Shown in pieces: positions 42,701 through 45,667 of a DNA stretch of 45,667 nt; position 1 is the stretch's first letter; the number at the start of each line of letters is the position of its first letter. The DNA lies in contig JAVCCW010000023.1 in NCBI GenBank assembly GCA_030765235.1, positions 1-45,667 on the forward strand. The letters are read 5' to 3'. Both the position numbers and the translations under genes were made by a program. The notes under the pieces were generated by a model. It had not been told where the DNA came from. It ran no database searches and worked only from the letters and a program-made list of their open reading frames with translations. The DNA comes from Candidatus Gorgyraea atricola (lineage in GTDB: Bacteria; Omnitrophota; Gorgyraeia; Gorgyraeales; Gorgyraeaceae).

Positions 42701-45667
42701 CCTACCCACTTAAACATCTTACCCTGTCCATCAGATACCTGCTTATAGATCTCTTGTCTGTTATCAACTATGGGCTGGCCCTGAAAAGTAGGGATATACT
42801 GGTCAGATCCAATGGCCTGATAATTAACAACTACAGTAATAGTGCTGGTCTTGGCTTCGCCAGATAAGCCTCCGGATGAATGCGTTTCTCTATCTTTCTT
42901 ATACATCTCCTGTTTCACATTCAGATATTGTGTACCAGCGATAAAATCAAAGTAATTATTTACACTGACAAGGCCCCTGTCTTCAGTGGTCTGCCATTCC
43001 TTGTGCGTCTCTGTTACACTGGTACACACGCCTAAATAATAGGTGTACTCAACCAGGATCTTTCTATTATTTGTAGAGTCAAATGCATTAAAGTACCAGT
43101 GGACTGTGGTAGGCAGAGAATAGTCTTCCATCTGTCCAGAAGAGTTTAGATAGGCATCATGGTTTTCTGTAATGGTAACGAGTCTGTTATTTATGTTGCC
43201 GGATTGGTGATTTAGATGTACGCCTTCAAGAGATTTGTAGGTCTTCTGTAGTGCACTTAGATAAGCCTGGCTATCAATATAATCATATGTGCGAGTAACA
43301 CTATAGGCAGCATCTGGTTTTGTAGGATCAGATTCCTTAAGTGTGGTCTGTATAGTAGATAGGTGCTCATCATAGTGATAATCATTAAGATCGCCGGATA
43401 CAGGATTATTGGGCAGCCAGTCTATAGTGTAAGTCACCTGAACCACTTTCCCTGCTTCCTTCATCTTAAAGATGCGCTGTATGGTGCTTGGATCCTCTAA
43501 TATGCGGTCTAGTTCATTCGCTACAATGCCTATCACATCATAGTTTTTAACCACAGTTATGGAGCTGGTATCAACATTTGTCCTGATGTCTTTTTGCGGG
43601 TCTATCTTATAGCTCTCTGAAAACGCGCTCAAATATCTAACATCTGCTATTAGATCATACACTGTATTCTCAGTGACCATGCCTAATGCAGCATCCCATC
43701 TCTTTTCAGTTTTTGTTACATTGCTAAAAATCTCTGTATAAGTGCCGTTAATAGGTACATTCTCGTAAGTATAGGTAAACTGCGTAAGTTTACCTGTCTC
43801 AGGTGCGCTAAAGTACCATTGAATAGTGGTAGGCGCTTCTGTAAATAGCTCCATGGTATTAGAAGAATTTATATAGGCGTCATAGTTTTCTACTACAGTG
43901 ACTAATCTTTCGCCGCCTTCAAGGGATTTCTTTTCCTTATAGCTTTCCTGCTGTGAGCTGAGGTATTTCTGGTCTCCTATCTTGTCATAAGTAGTGGTAG
44001 TTGTAATAAGGTTAGTTCCAGAGGCGCTCTTTCTGATCTCTTGTATGGTTGAAAGGTAAGAGGTGTCCAGATAGTCAAAGTTATAAACAGTCTGCACGAA
44101 TTCGCCGTCTATATCAGCGCCAAAATACCATGTAATGGTAGTAGGTTTATCCAGCAGTGCTAAGTCTGGACCTATAACATCATAACTTTCAACAACTGTC
44201 ACTGCCCTCATATCTGGTGAAGTCTTAGTGAAATCCACATCTCTCTTGTCCTTGTAACTATACTGTAAGTTTGAAAGATATTCGGTCCCGTCTATCACAT
44301 CATATGTCTTTATCTCTTGGGCCAGGACAGAAGTGTTATACACGTTTTCTATTATCTTCTTATGCATCTTTTGTGTCTGCGTATGGAAACCAAACTCCTC
44401 TGTAGTGGTTATGATCCTGTAAGGCATGAAAGTAAAAATTACTTTGAAAGAATTGGCCAGCCTCTTTATTTCATTATCATTAGTATGCCTAAGGAAAGAC
44501 GGTTTTAAAGAGCGCCAAAATATCTGAGCCTTCAGCTTAGTGATAGTAACTATAATTGCAGCTATTGCCGCAAGATCTGCTCCTTCCTGTGTGAGGAGTG
44601 CAGCAACATTGTTTTCGTCTAAGGATGATATGAATGCCCTTGCTGCAGCAGCCTTATCACTGGATGGGTCTTCTTTAGACAGTGTGTCCATAACATCCAT
44701 AAAGCCTATGATGAAACTCAGGTCTTTACTGATTTCCTCATGCTTTGTGTGGAGGCCGAACTCATAGGTGTCTACGATCTGAGTGAGGCTATTGTTTGTG
44801 TAGTTGGGCTTCTGAAAGGATTCCTGTGTAAAGGTCTCGATGCCATGCTCTTTGTTCACTACAGTAGTAACGATTCTATATTCACCATCTATAAAGCGAA
44901 CATCCTTTGTTATTTCCTGGGTGGAGGTGGGGATGCCATATTCAGAGATTTCAGTAGTGGTGGCAAGCGAAGAGTCAGGATCTGTGGATGCTATAACGTT
45001 TCTTAACTCGGTAATTGTAGGGACATCATTCTTTAGCACCATGGCCATGGTCTTCAGCATCATACCACTAGCCTGTTTTAACGAAGAGACGATTTCTGTT
45101 ATTGTAGAGGCGAGTTGTGGATCTACTCCTTCCTGCATCAAAAGCTCTTCTATCTGAGACACATCATCATCAGTAAGAGATAGTATAAAGGCCCTGGCAT
45201 CCTGTGCTTCCTGGCTTGAAGGATCAACTAATGCCAGTGTATCTATGGCATTAACTAAGTCTCCTGCTATCCTGGAGCCAAGAATAACATCCTTAGAGAT
45301 CTCTTCGTGTTTTGTGTGAAAGCCAAATTCATAGGTGTCTATAGCCTGGACTATGTTGGGCTTTGTGTCGTTCAGCTTTCGGTAGGATTCCTGTGTGAAT
45401 GTCTCGATGCCAAGTTCTTTGGTCTTTGCTATGGTGACGATTACAGGATCAGGCAATCCATCTATTGTCCTTTTTTCTTTGGTGATTTCCTGGGTAGAGG
45501 TCAGGATGTCGTATTCGGAGATTTCAGTAATAGTAGTGTCTGCGGAAAAATCACTTGATGTAAGCTCATCTCTAAATGCAGCAAGCTTTTCTATTATGGT
45601 TGAAAGACCTGTATTAAAGCCTATTAGTGCAGCAGGATCAGTCGTATTATCAATCCCTTTGAGGATG
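1..45667 (-). CDS. Giant multidomain protein, partial at both ends (at least 15,222 codons)
   Basis: One minus-strand frame (codons on + triplets starting at base 1) is open across the full window. It has neither start nor stop here, so both protein ends lie outside. The reading is coherent protein throughout, with recognisable motifs in the same frame from 44 kb to 2 kb: SecA-type Walker A and B, a C39-type Cys/His pair, HExxH sites and GH-A acids. The chain is rich in Lys, Glu, Asp and Gly and poor in Cys. It carries at least six hydrophobic clusters separated by soluble domains of hundreds to thousands of residues. The likely role is a cell-envelope or surface machine for adhesion, proteolysis and glycan hydrolysis, which is inference from domain content. 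Giant proteins of this scale are known from Omnitrophota. Residue n lies near (45666 minus coordinate)/3. Alternatives are a chain processed into many pieces, or a natural fusion of formerly separate genes. Confidence 0.96.
700..1800 (-). other. Beta-rich module after the hydrolase
   Basis: Strand-rich sequence follows the barrel: YLKLQVTPDGSIFFHVLDKE, KYRDITIEDKDRVPLFIERR, KGITMTVQDASGRDIEVKNV, SRTIVIGTTKYITVTANDLV, NTEKITIYTDNPELPVFCEI, YSPVITFRQDTGEINKYHWV. It looks like one or two beta-sandwich modules, which are often carbohydrate-binding when placed after a hydrolase. No family is assigned. Confidence 0.5.
1800..3240 (-). other. Candidate clan GH-A glycoside hydrolase domain
   Basis: Strands and acids fit a TIM-barrel hydrolase of clan GH-A. 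An early strand RFYEFGTSRYD is near 3090, then GGGQWIALGHF near 3015. After the helix NLDEYAKYVRTW comes the strand EYVSDFFVSNEPNLF, with the NEP motif (Glu at 2871-2869) that marks the acid/base residue. A later strand DYIDSYAVNDFED is near 2020, and KPVYFSEYGKSSYG carries the candidate nucleophile Glu (1941-1939), followed by a Trp-containing strand TGYCWGGYLFE. The 310 residues between the two acids exceed the usual 100-150, because helical insertions such as ENFFRLLKKHELVDEDYEYP are present. Clan GH-A covers cellulases, mannanases and beta-glucanases, and the substrate cannot be named. A cell-wall or polysaccharide-degrading role would fit a predator. Confidence 0.65.
3638..3781 (-). repeat. 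24-aa (72-bp) tandem repeat, two copies
   Basis: The + strand GTTCTTCTGTCAGGCTTGCC begins at 3638, and its copy GTTCTTCTACTAGGCTTGCC begins at 3710, a 72-bp period. The protein copies are RTKTKSDTTESGKPSRRT and RTKTKPDSTDSGKPDRRT. The repeat is Thr/Lys/Asp/Pro-rich and probably disordered, a spacer next to the TolA-like helix. Confidence 0.85.
3750..3870 (-). other. TolA-like Lys/Ala/Glu helix
   Basis: The protein reads KVKVDKVKEAKEAEKAAKKA and continues AAEEAAKKADRTK, a low-complexity charged single helix as in TolA and similar envelope-spanning rods. It connects the beta-rich region to the 24-residue tandem repeats and then to the candidate hydrolase. Confidence 0.8.
3880..6640 (-). other. 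Beta-rich region, unknown
   Basis: About 920 residues. Strand-rich segments dominate: KITVEPGFKKFVHIDEDGYL, RIYVNPKGQTVMKIEYNHD, YTVSYNIEFLEGTNIALKSM, VIKGEGTLDENITTTDEDKF, and later RKWYFRYIAMFYGSYEF and REFQVNFPNKIELDLFRP near 4200, which resemble a carbohydrate-binding beta sandwich in feel but not by any identifiable signature. A helical stretch with KRLVELFFDKLLTKPKRDLE lies near 4650. There are no membrane segments. It lies upstream, N-terminal, of the candidate glycoside hydrolase, where binding modules are commonly found. Confidence 0.45.
6640..6810 (-). other. Short coiled coil after the barrel-like region
   Basis: The segment SGTKQKVRDLDREIYNIRKE, then MEAKPVEKTARDEEREDRK, is a highly charged amphipathic helix. 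It directly follows the last putative barrel strand (ELNFIKLL) and leads into a small helical domain (KSVTGCQALVARAGALDGLT near 6560). It may pass through or plug the barrel, as helices do in trimeric autotransporters. That comparison is speculation. Confidence 0.5.
6830..7530 (-). other. Outer-membrane beta-barrel-like region
   Basis: About 230 residues consist of alternating hydrophobic/polar strands with turns rich in Gly, Asp and Asn and aromatic ends: AYVDIGGGARLKFLAE, YEFGVNFPSGFGYSNLI, DIGIGVTRFDRDHAKLGISS, RQTLGLKFQRIPI, ISPYITLPLTYS, ANAEVTASLNRITWKAGLEY, PVSVELGANVRFEETSFGAS, SVQRPWLKVDFGIG. About 10-12 strands are visible. This is the pattern of an outer-membrane porin or autotransporter-type barrel, though a soluble beta sandwich is possible. 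If real, it gives the chain an outer-membrane anchor. Confidence 0.5.
7560..10385 (-). other. Soluble mixed alpha/beta region, unknown
   Basis: About 940 residues without membrane segments. The N-terminal part has short strands (KYNAPYRYENKDMSIVGGEI, EFKIKGISKEKYEKI, RLLYFNESG). The middle has charged helices and strands (IRIFLIDKGVDAQGISTVEE, KAKLRYATILGEKEFTYYEY, GYSIELSTEALLEDKDQ). The C-terminal third is helical (DRIVDVGLAIDKYKMALQEG, EHKAEINEQRTRYLKFMEDF). An EFYFEYYYYQGT Tyr-rich patch lies near 8800. No catalytic signature is seen. Confidence 0.4.
10390..10445 (-). other. Polyproline linker
   Basis: The protein reads YDPSAGSPPPPPPDLEK, with six consecutive Pro codons (10425-10408) on a G/A-rich + strand. 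Polyproline runs make rigid extended spacers and can slow ribosomes unless EF-P is present. It marks the boundary between the coiled-coil/acidic region and the next soluble region. Confidence 0.9.
10640..11260 (-). other. Coiled-coil region
   Basis: Long amphipathic helices with heptad-like hydrophobic spacing: SAQIRGLEKEIADLPTTETL, KTKETIKTVEELNEQNEKLA, ALKSKVERKEVLSSEEEKEI, KLSELVSTEDNYLKQLKEHK. It ends in an acidic run (EETPDEEEIEEEREEGK near 10640). It immediately follows the membrane block, so it is likely a periplasmic or cytoplasmic stalk. Confidence 0.75.
11330..12220 (-). other. Second multi-pass membrane region
   Basis: Hydrophobic segments appear at 12190-12110 (SVMFIISGIGTGVMFGLLGG, with DVLTTLLPGSDAVSTFLSTI as a weaker one) and at 11560-11380 (LRGIANTLASSLKIF, NLAAILLAAGGIWFVEFEIA, VVLGGALGIKSFGAIHYLAG). 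Between them is a charged helical stretch of about 170 residues (EERWAKKHLLNSKEWND to KILEKKEDLRKW-type). The region separates the upstream membrane block from the coiled coil that follows. Confidence 0.75.
12850..13670 (-). other. Multi-pass membrane region
   Basis: At least five hydrophobic segments: VAAGIAVLFAGIGIVGLLSA and TMILVGSFSSAMFTALSVM (13650-13450), then VASWASVAVGLIPLLIYDIL (13130-13070), VKLSVLFGVLWPIATVALVA (13040-12970), and FGVVSSAGLFGLVVVKAIIG with LSFANAFMNFLASSG (12970-12870). A soluble loop of about 100 residues (13430-13180) separates the two groups. A basic stretch (VKFLRQKGRIYRN) follows, probably cytoplasmic. This is a genuine polytopic membrane domain inside the chain. 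Confidence 0.85.
13700..14000 (-). other. Second zincin-like domain (HEFRH)
   Basis: HExxH reads HEFRH at 13980-13966, within the helix KEFILKEIALHEFRHIGID. About 35 residues on, ALDEFICHNEGLM contains Glu residues and a His that could supply the third zinc ligand. Upstream (14250-14050) short strands and an Arg/Gly-rich loop (GRKDYSRGEAAPP) are present. The order fits a small gluzincin-type peptidase. It lies C-terminal to the lipoprotein-like signal and N-terminal to a membrane block, so it may work at the membrane surface. The family is not resolved by eye. Confidence 0.6.
14440..14502 (-). other. Internal lipoprotein-type signal sequence
   Basis: Within the giant frame a Met (14502-14500) is preceded by IRR and followed by FGLLLIPLVSLMIFFSSC, a 17-residue hydrophobic core ending in a Cys (14448-14446). 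The residues after it (TIDKKDISKAAGKKD) are polar, as in mature bacterial lipoproteins. The lipobox is imperfect: FSSC, with Phe where Leu/Val/Ile is usual. The ATG is preceded by AAGGAG one base away, closer than a normal ribosome binding site. It could be an internal start producing a lipoprotein form, a fusion scar, or simply a signal-anchor helix. Confidence 0.6.
14530..14760. repeat. GC-rich patch containing a dispersed-repeat fragment
   Basis: This stretch is clearly richer in G and C than its AT-rich neighbours. Near 14540-14560 the minus strand reads TTGTCATTGCGAGCC, sharing TGTCATTGCGAG with the palindromic repeat at 33862-33944. GC-rich runs lie at 14570-14605 and 14700-14760. The frame is kept, giving APAKAAGALIPRLSLRAKAD, which looks like non-protein-like, low-constraint sequence. 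It is plausibly a former intergenic region with repeat remnants, now translated. Confidence 0.6.
14880..15370 (-). other. C39-like cysteine peptidase domain
   Basis: The segment AIGAVSAVNCGVHSLSVVLE puts a Cys (15309-15307) in the N-C-G-x-x-[AS]-L context typical of papain-fold C39 peptidases at the start of a helix. A strand FILLVPDHFMPIVGAYSD follows with the probable catalytic His (15030-15028), 93 residues later, and a NYFVTRTLDGKDVAISKQE stretch gives the closing strands. C39 domains cleave double-Gly leader peptides of bacteriocins in ABC exporters, or act as stand-alone inner-membrane peptidases. Here the domain sits between two SecA-like motors on its N-terminal side and a lipoprotein-like signal on its C-terminal side. 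It could process this chain or a secreted partner, which is inference. Confidence 0.75.
15380..16600 (-). other. Mixed region preceding the C39-like peptidase
   Basis: It starts with a short beta sheet (RISVGNVSFSLKYDKKTNTF, VGGETIETS, GQFIVVGLPIEDG), then a charged disordered stretch with RKSSSAERARARASHKA near 15930, then helices (ELPVSRAEREIDIIEGRED, KLPLKTLLFFTLLKQTLELE). The helical part could be a propeptide-like or docking region for the adjoining peptidase. No known domain is recognised by eye. Confidence 0.4.
16620..16985 (-). other. Gly/Ala/Pro/Gln-rich linker
   Basis: A low-complexity segment with DSKAAGLAPAGVGAELEKD, GAGQQDISGRIQQPVETPEG, IIGAGGVLEDAGAGMDIG. It is rich in Gly, Ala, Pro, Ser and Asp and has no stable hydrophobic core. 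It separates the helical region from a small mixed alpha/beta stretch (ISVGNVSFSLKYDKK near 16460) that leads toward the C39-like peptidase. Confidence 0.65.
16990..18350 (-). other. Helical region, unknown
   Basis: About 450 residues of amphipathic helices with many Met, Lys and Glu residues, for example EKEGLKKFRARISKTI-like stretches, MEKACSVYDFLTNVAYINTA, AEMTGIDPAVGIAINESFKK, and AAKARRIAKKLLEAPKEAKP near 17110. A run of short helices repeating M-x-x-x-x-x-M (LPEKLMQMKEKDPEQFEKIT) lies near 17640. There is no catalytic motif or membrane segment. I do not recognise a family. Confidence 0.45.
18370..18640 (-). other. Membrane cluster after the hexapeptide helix
   Basis: Three to four adjacent hydrophobic stretches: GKTLFSLGLSIAAFLWAPAL, LPVAVLIGMIMQG, LMLTGILAIAIAVPALELV, and a weaker LSAPSLIVRILSQLP. 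A Lys-rich turn (LNLKKMTLKKG) separates the first pair from the third, which suggests that this turn faces the cytoplasm. The cluster is flanked by soluble helical domains on both sides. Confidence 0.8.
18755..19170 (-). other. Left-handed beta-helix (hexapeptide repeats)
   Basis: Hexapeptide repeats of the [LIV]-G-x-G-x-x type run in series: KLGKGVIVGEGAIVIGCIIG, DGVVIAAGALVTGSTILSG, KIGEGSKVENV, NIGKNAYVSNV, IAGDNAHIENV, IRAGKNSFIQDI. This is the signature of left-handed parallel beta-helices found in acyltransferases, gamma-carbonic anhydrases and sugar nucleotidyltransferases. About 20 hexads give 6-7 coils. No catalytic His of carbonic anhydrase or acyltransferase type is evident, so it may be structural, for example a trimerisation module. 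It follows the motor-2 coiled coil and precedes a membrane cluster. Confidence 0.85.
19250..20230 (-). other. Coiled-coil/helical scaffold after motor 2
   Basis: About 330 residues are almost entirely charged helix: KKERFLELEKEQNLTTKEQK, VKKAVAQKKKAVSELRESLE, MGKFTKEIKKKYKDLKENRD, KSEEDKIAEEKKAERELADK. The position after motif VI corresponds to the helical scaffold and wing of SecA, but it is longer and more coiled-coil-like. No zinc-binding SecA C-terminal Cys motif (CxCxSGxxxxxC/H) is seen. It may connect the motor mechanically to the beta-helix and membrane cluster that follow. Confidence 0.65.
20230..22330 (-). other. SecA-like preprotein-translocase ATPase domain (motor 2)
   Basis: This is the best-preserved enzyme in the window. 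QYDEQITTGHLMGLGNLVQF leads into Walker A GTGEGKT (22086-22066), as in SecA, where a DxQxxGG helix precedes TGEGKT. The following strand SIVTGTAYEFAWRDAM parallels the SecA segment VNDYLAxRD. Walker B IDEVD (21762-21748) lies 108 residues after Walker A, about the SecA spacing. A strand pair YLVEYNTVNRQVKITKEGEG near 21540 resembles the start of the SecA preprotein cross-linking domain. Motif V is SRGTD (20733-20719), and motif VI is QIVGRCGRNG (20376-20347) with both Args kept. All ATPase residues visible to me are present. It probably drives polypeptide movement, perhaps of parts of this same giant chain. Fusion of SecA to such a protein is highly unusual. Confidence 0.9.
22330..23690 (-). 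other. Helical region preceding motor 2
   Basis: About 450 residues of amphipathic helices: KITEGMFKSTNVSEVASHMK, then ADMILKLSGETTDSAKLNIA, then a Ser/Gln/Asp-rich stretch near 22880-22800 (QSRSDAFDQTQTQDTADSVD-like) and KSEKEIGQFIDEKAGAIRRQ. There are no membrane segments and no catalytic signature. It leads directly into the N-terminal helices of the second SecA-like domain and is probably an accessory or substrate-handling part of it. That role is inference. Confidence 0.45.
23690..23960 (-). other. Ser/Thr/Pro/Ala-rich low-complexity linker
   Basis: The protein here reads as a disordered linker, for example STPVSTPMRIAGESTSKATP, AKRAPSETKTAPKK and TPASETKETGEIKP. It separates the helical spacer after motor 1 from the helical region that leads into motor 2. 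Such linkers are common between folded domains and are often protease-sensitive. A processing site is possible but no motif is visible. Confidence 0.7.
23980..25080 (-). other. Helical linker region with one hydrophobic patch
   Basis: About 360 residues follow motor 1 on the C-terminal side. Near 24850-24780 a weakly hydrophobic stretch (GVSIPGAIGALAVITDTMM) might be a membrane-associated helix. Around 24560-24490 a Leu/Asn/Ser-rich run occurs (GLNSLNSLNLND) within repeated short helices of the type SALEIAISEDNLPEL and DLSALIENLGGL. A Cys-containing patch (SNCGVDVDVV) is near 24070. No catalytic motif or known family is recognised. It probably acts as a spacer between the two SecA-like motors. 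Confidence 0.5.
25080..27100 (-). other. Divergent SecA-like DEAD-type motor domain (motor 1)
   Basis: Helicase/SecA motifs appear in order. Walker A is GTGEGKT (26940-26920), preceded by a QLKAIDGILKA helix. A SecA-type strand WLATNTFEEAKKLF follows. Walker B is GDEFD (26553-26539). Motif V is GRGTNLEG (25344-25321) and motif VI is QGTGRIGG (25179-25158). Walker A to motif VI spans about 590 residues, within the SecA range. SecA is the cytoplasmic ATPase that drives preproteins through SecYEG. Here two catalytic positions differ: the Asp of GRGTD is Asn, and the last Arg of QxxGRxGR, the arginine-finger position, is Gly. Reduced or lost ATPase activity is likely. About 200 charged helical residues between Walker B and motif V take the place of the usual cross-linking and scaffold parts. 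It could be a regulatory or structural pseudo-motor paired with motor 2. Confidence 0.8.
27700..28180 (-). other. Membrane cluster between the stalk and the first SecA-like domain
   Basis: Two to three hydrophobic stretches are visible: SYAAASAVTGFLIFTTMYGV (about 28120-28060) continuing to QFMTNMLFELTDYAAS, then NSILYTMGSAILANF (about 27930) and GIGELAALGLLGKGG (about 27840). After them the chain becomes strongly basic (KAGRMTFRALRKGGKGLRGA and more Lys/Arg until 27580). By the positive-inside rule, this puts the C-terminal side, and so the following SecA-like motor, in the cytoplasm. The topology is inference. Confidence 0.6.
28500..33640 (-). other. Long beta-solenoid-like stalk region
   Basis: About 1,700 residues consist of short Gly/Asp/Asn-turned strands repeating every 20-40 residues, for example GQFILEDG, GSITFNATRIFGFDL, GIIDLKVENGNIKIEE, GEFAITDKGEFVILY, GKLQLKTGVVAKLTTKG, GVFALSSGVITLRTKKGGY and GVIEVKNEKMLFFAKG. 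The pattern G-x-[IVF]-x-[LVI]-x-x-G-x-[VIF]-x-[LVI] and the scarcity of Cys and Pro fit a beta-helix or beta-solenoid, as in large surface adhesins. Some segments recall FecR-type or filamentous-haemagglutinin-type strands, but no named family is certain. Acidic/Lys-rich linkers (KEEAADPKKEETKE near 31630, KDKEETKTKEIQPEVPK near 30750) split it into at least three blocks. It lies between the TPR-like motif and a membrane cluster, as expected for a rod projecting from a membrane anchor. Confidence 0.65.
33700..33850 (-). other. TPR-like helix pair
   Basis: The segment ETFKKAQAAREVGDFKEAAE followed by LFNQSLKIL matches the tetratricopeptide pattern (A-x-x-x-G-[DN]-[FY]-x-x-A-x-x-x-[FY]-x-x-[AS]-L). 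A single clear unit is visible, and the neighbouring helices are too diverged to count. TPR units mediate protein-protein contacts. It sits directly downstream (C-terminal) of the palindromic repeat insertion and just before the beta-solenoid region, so it may act as a cap or docking element. Confidence 0.55.
33862..33944. repeat. Dispersed GC-rich palindromic repeat inserted in frame
   Basis: About 80 bp stand out as GC-rich. On the minus strand they begin with TCATTGCGAGGATGG, continue through CCCTCCTTCGCCAAGGCTTC and GGAGGG, and end in a GCGACGAAGCAATCCCAC-type tail. This is the typical form of dispersed repeats seen in many uncultured bacterial genomes (TGTCATTGCGAGG...CGAAGCAATC). The core CCCTCC (33894-33899) pairs with GGAGGG (33914-33919). 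The insert is a whole number of codons in effect: it is read through as LSLRGWSPPSPRLRR and onward, without a stop, joining a helical region to a TPR-like motif. Confidence 0.75.
34180..34640 (-). other. Zincin-like metallopeptidase domain (HEYGH)
   Basis: An HExxH zinc-binding motif, HEYGH, is encoded at 34341-34327 and continues as HEFHQ. It sits in a helix preceded by a strand (GMILFKLVE) and followed by an alpha-helical stretch containing SQELVGHYKEM about 30 residues later, whose Glu could be the third zinc ligand. An amphipathic helix (VVVEELEKELEGL) lies upstream near 34620. The order strand, HExxH helix, downstream Glu fits gluzincin-type peptidases. Activity is not proven, and the family cannot be named from sequence by eye. 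A second HExxH site lies near 13970 in the same polypeptide. Confidence 0.6.
34650..36780 (-). other. Helical charged region with weak hydrophobic patches, no recognised domain
   Basis: This stretch of about 700 residues is mainly predicted helix, rich in Lys, Glu, Leu and Asp. Near 36150-36000 there are two moderately hydrophobic segments (VAMALTIAAYDAARQTAAEV and TAALTLILLSPADPILLSM), possibly peripheral membrane helices. The rest alternates acidic loops (DKDALEGLDRESEVEVEIVK) and amphipathic helices. It lies between the YD/membrane block and the HEYGH peptidase-like site, so it may be the prodomain or spacer for that site. I do not recognise a family. Confidence 0.5.
36780..37110 (-). other. 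Transmembrane segments inside and after the YD region
   Basis: Hydrophobic stretches GTLGIIFSALAIIICTAAG and GPLVAMIIGFLAEQAG (about 37110-36985) form a probable hairpin. After the last YD motif a third stretch (EKFAIALIIVAIVYSLAKP, about 36840-36785) follows. Each is long enough to span a membrane. A long Lys/Leu/Glu-rich amphipathic helical region follows toward 36400 (KLEKLKELKKLEKVPELIEK). The segments may anchor the YD portion in a membrane or mark the hydrophobic core often found inside Rhs cocoons. The sequence alone does not decide. Confidence 0.7.
36900..38080 (-). other. YD/Rhs-like repeat region
   Basis: Canonical YD-repeat signatures (Y-[DN]-x-x-G-x-[ILV]) occur in series: YDNYGQIATKHTKG near 37780, YDLKGRVKEF from 37503, YNSLGQISSFDQT from 37392, YDGFGNIASY from 37296 and YGYDSEGSR near 36945. 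The two central units are 96 nt (32 aa) apart. YD repeats in Rhs, teneurin and Tc-toxin proteins form a hollow beta-cocoon around a toxin or act as surface adhesins. A Tyr-rich patch (TYYYYG, STYYYETG) lies near 37860. No Rhs core aspartyl protease motif was recognised. Unusually, a membrane hairpin (see next entry) lies between the fourth and last YD motif. Confidence 0.8.
38100..42470 (-). other. Degenerate continuation of the beta-rich repeat region
   Basis: The protein continues as Tyr/Thr/Val/Glu/Asp-rich beta segments without clean boundaries. Remnants of the upstream repeat recur: VTENYDVIDG near 42125, LLDTVQYNYRL near 40845, LLLDNIRYDYSDER near 40605, ILYTDNIRYTFRDKRK near 40285 and a FDTFTYSYYAEEE strand near 40015. 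The shared pattern is a [VI]-x-Y-x-Y strand followed by an acidic/basic turn and a V-x-V-V-E-x-Y strand. There are no hydrophobic membrane segments, catalytic motifs or Cys clusters that I can identify. It is probably an extension of the same fibrous or shell-like region, with units too diverged for reliable delimitation by eye. Confidence 0.6.
42470..44320 (-). repeat. Beta-rich ~100-125 aa repeats with T-V-V-x-N-Y-D core
   Basis: Five or more diverged units line up in the protein. Each opens with a T-[VI]-[TV]-V-x-[NS]-[YH]-D-x-[IY] strand: TVVESYDVIG near 44190, TVVENYDAYIN near 43895, TVVKNYDVIG near 43560, TITENHDAYLN near 43183 and TVVVNYQAIG near 42840. Spacing is about 300-375 nt. Within a unit a PTTIxWYF strand is followed by a Y-D-x-I-x-x-x-x-Y-L-S-x-x-Q-x-x-Y-K motif. 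Alternating hydrophobic and polar residues with Thr, Val and Tyr indicate beta structure. I do not recognise a named family. The [NS]-Y-D motifs recall a remote relative of YD repeats, which do appear downstream at 38-37 kb. An adhesive or shell-forming role is inference. Confidence 0.75.
44340..45528 (-). repeat. Protein tandem repeat, about 190-aa unit, two copies plus partials
   Basis: Two long units follow each other in the giant protein. One begins with TEISEYDILTSTQEITKE at 45528, the next with TEISEYGIPTSTQEITKD at 44955, a period of 573 nt (191 aa). Inside each, a second marker recurs: EFGFHTKHEEISKD near 45327 and EFGLHTKHEEISKD near 44758. It is followed by a helical stretch with DPSSxxA..ARAFI and a short LMQEG/LTQEG motif. 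A third partial copy of the marker (EEFGFHTQTQKMHKK) sits near 44400. The first 130 or so bases at the window edge hold the helical tail of a preceding unit, so the array probably extends outside. The function is unknown. Tandem domains at this end suggest an extended adhesive or spacer region. Confidence 0.85.

Noticed and set aside
1-45667. tRNA, rRNA or other RNA genes, promoters and operons
   Set aside because: No candidate was recognised, and the uninterrupted coding frame leaves no intergenic space for them.
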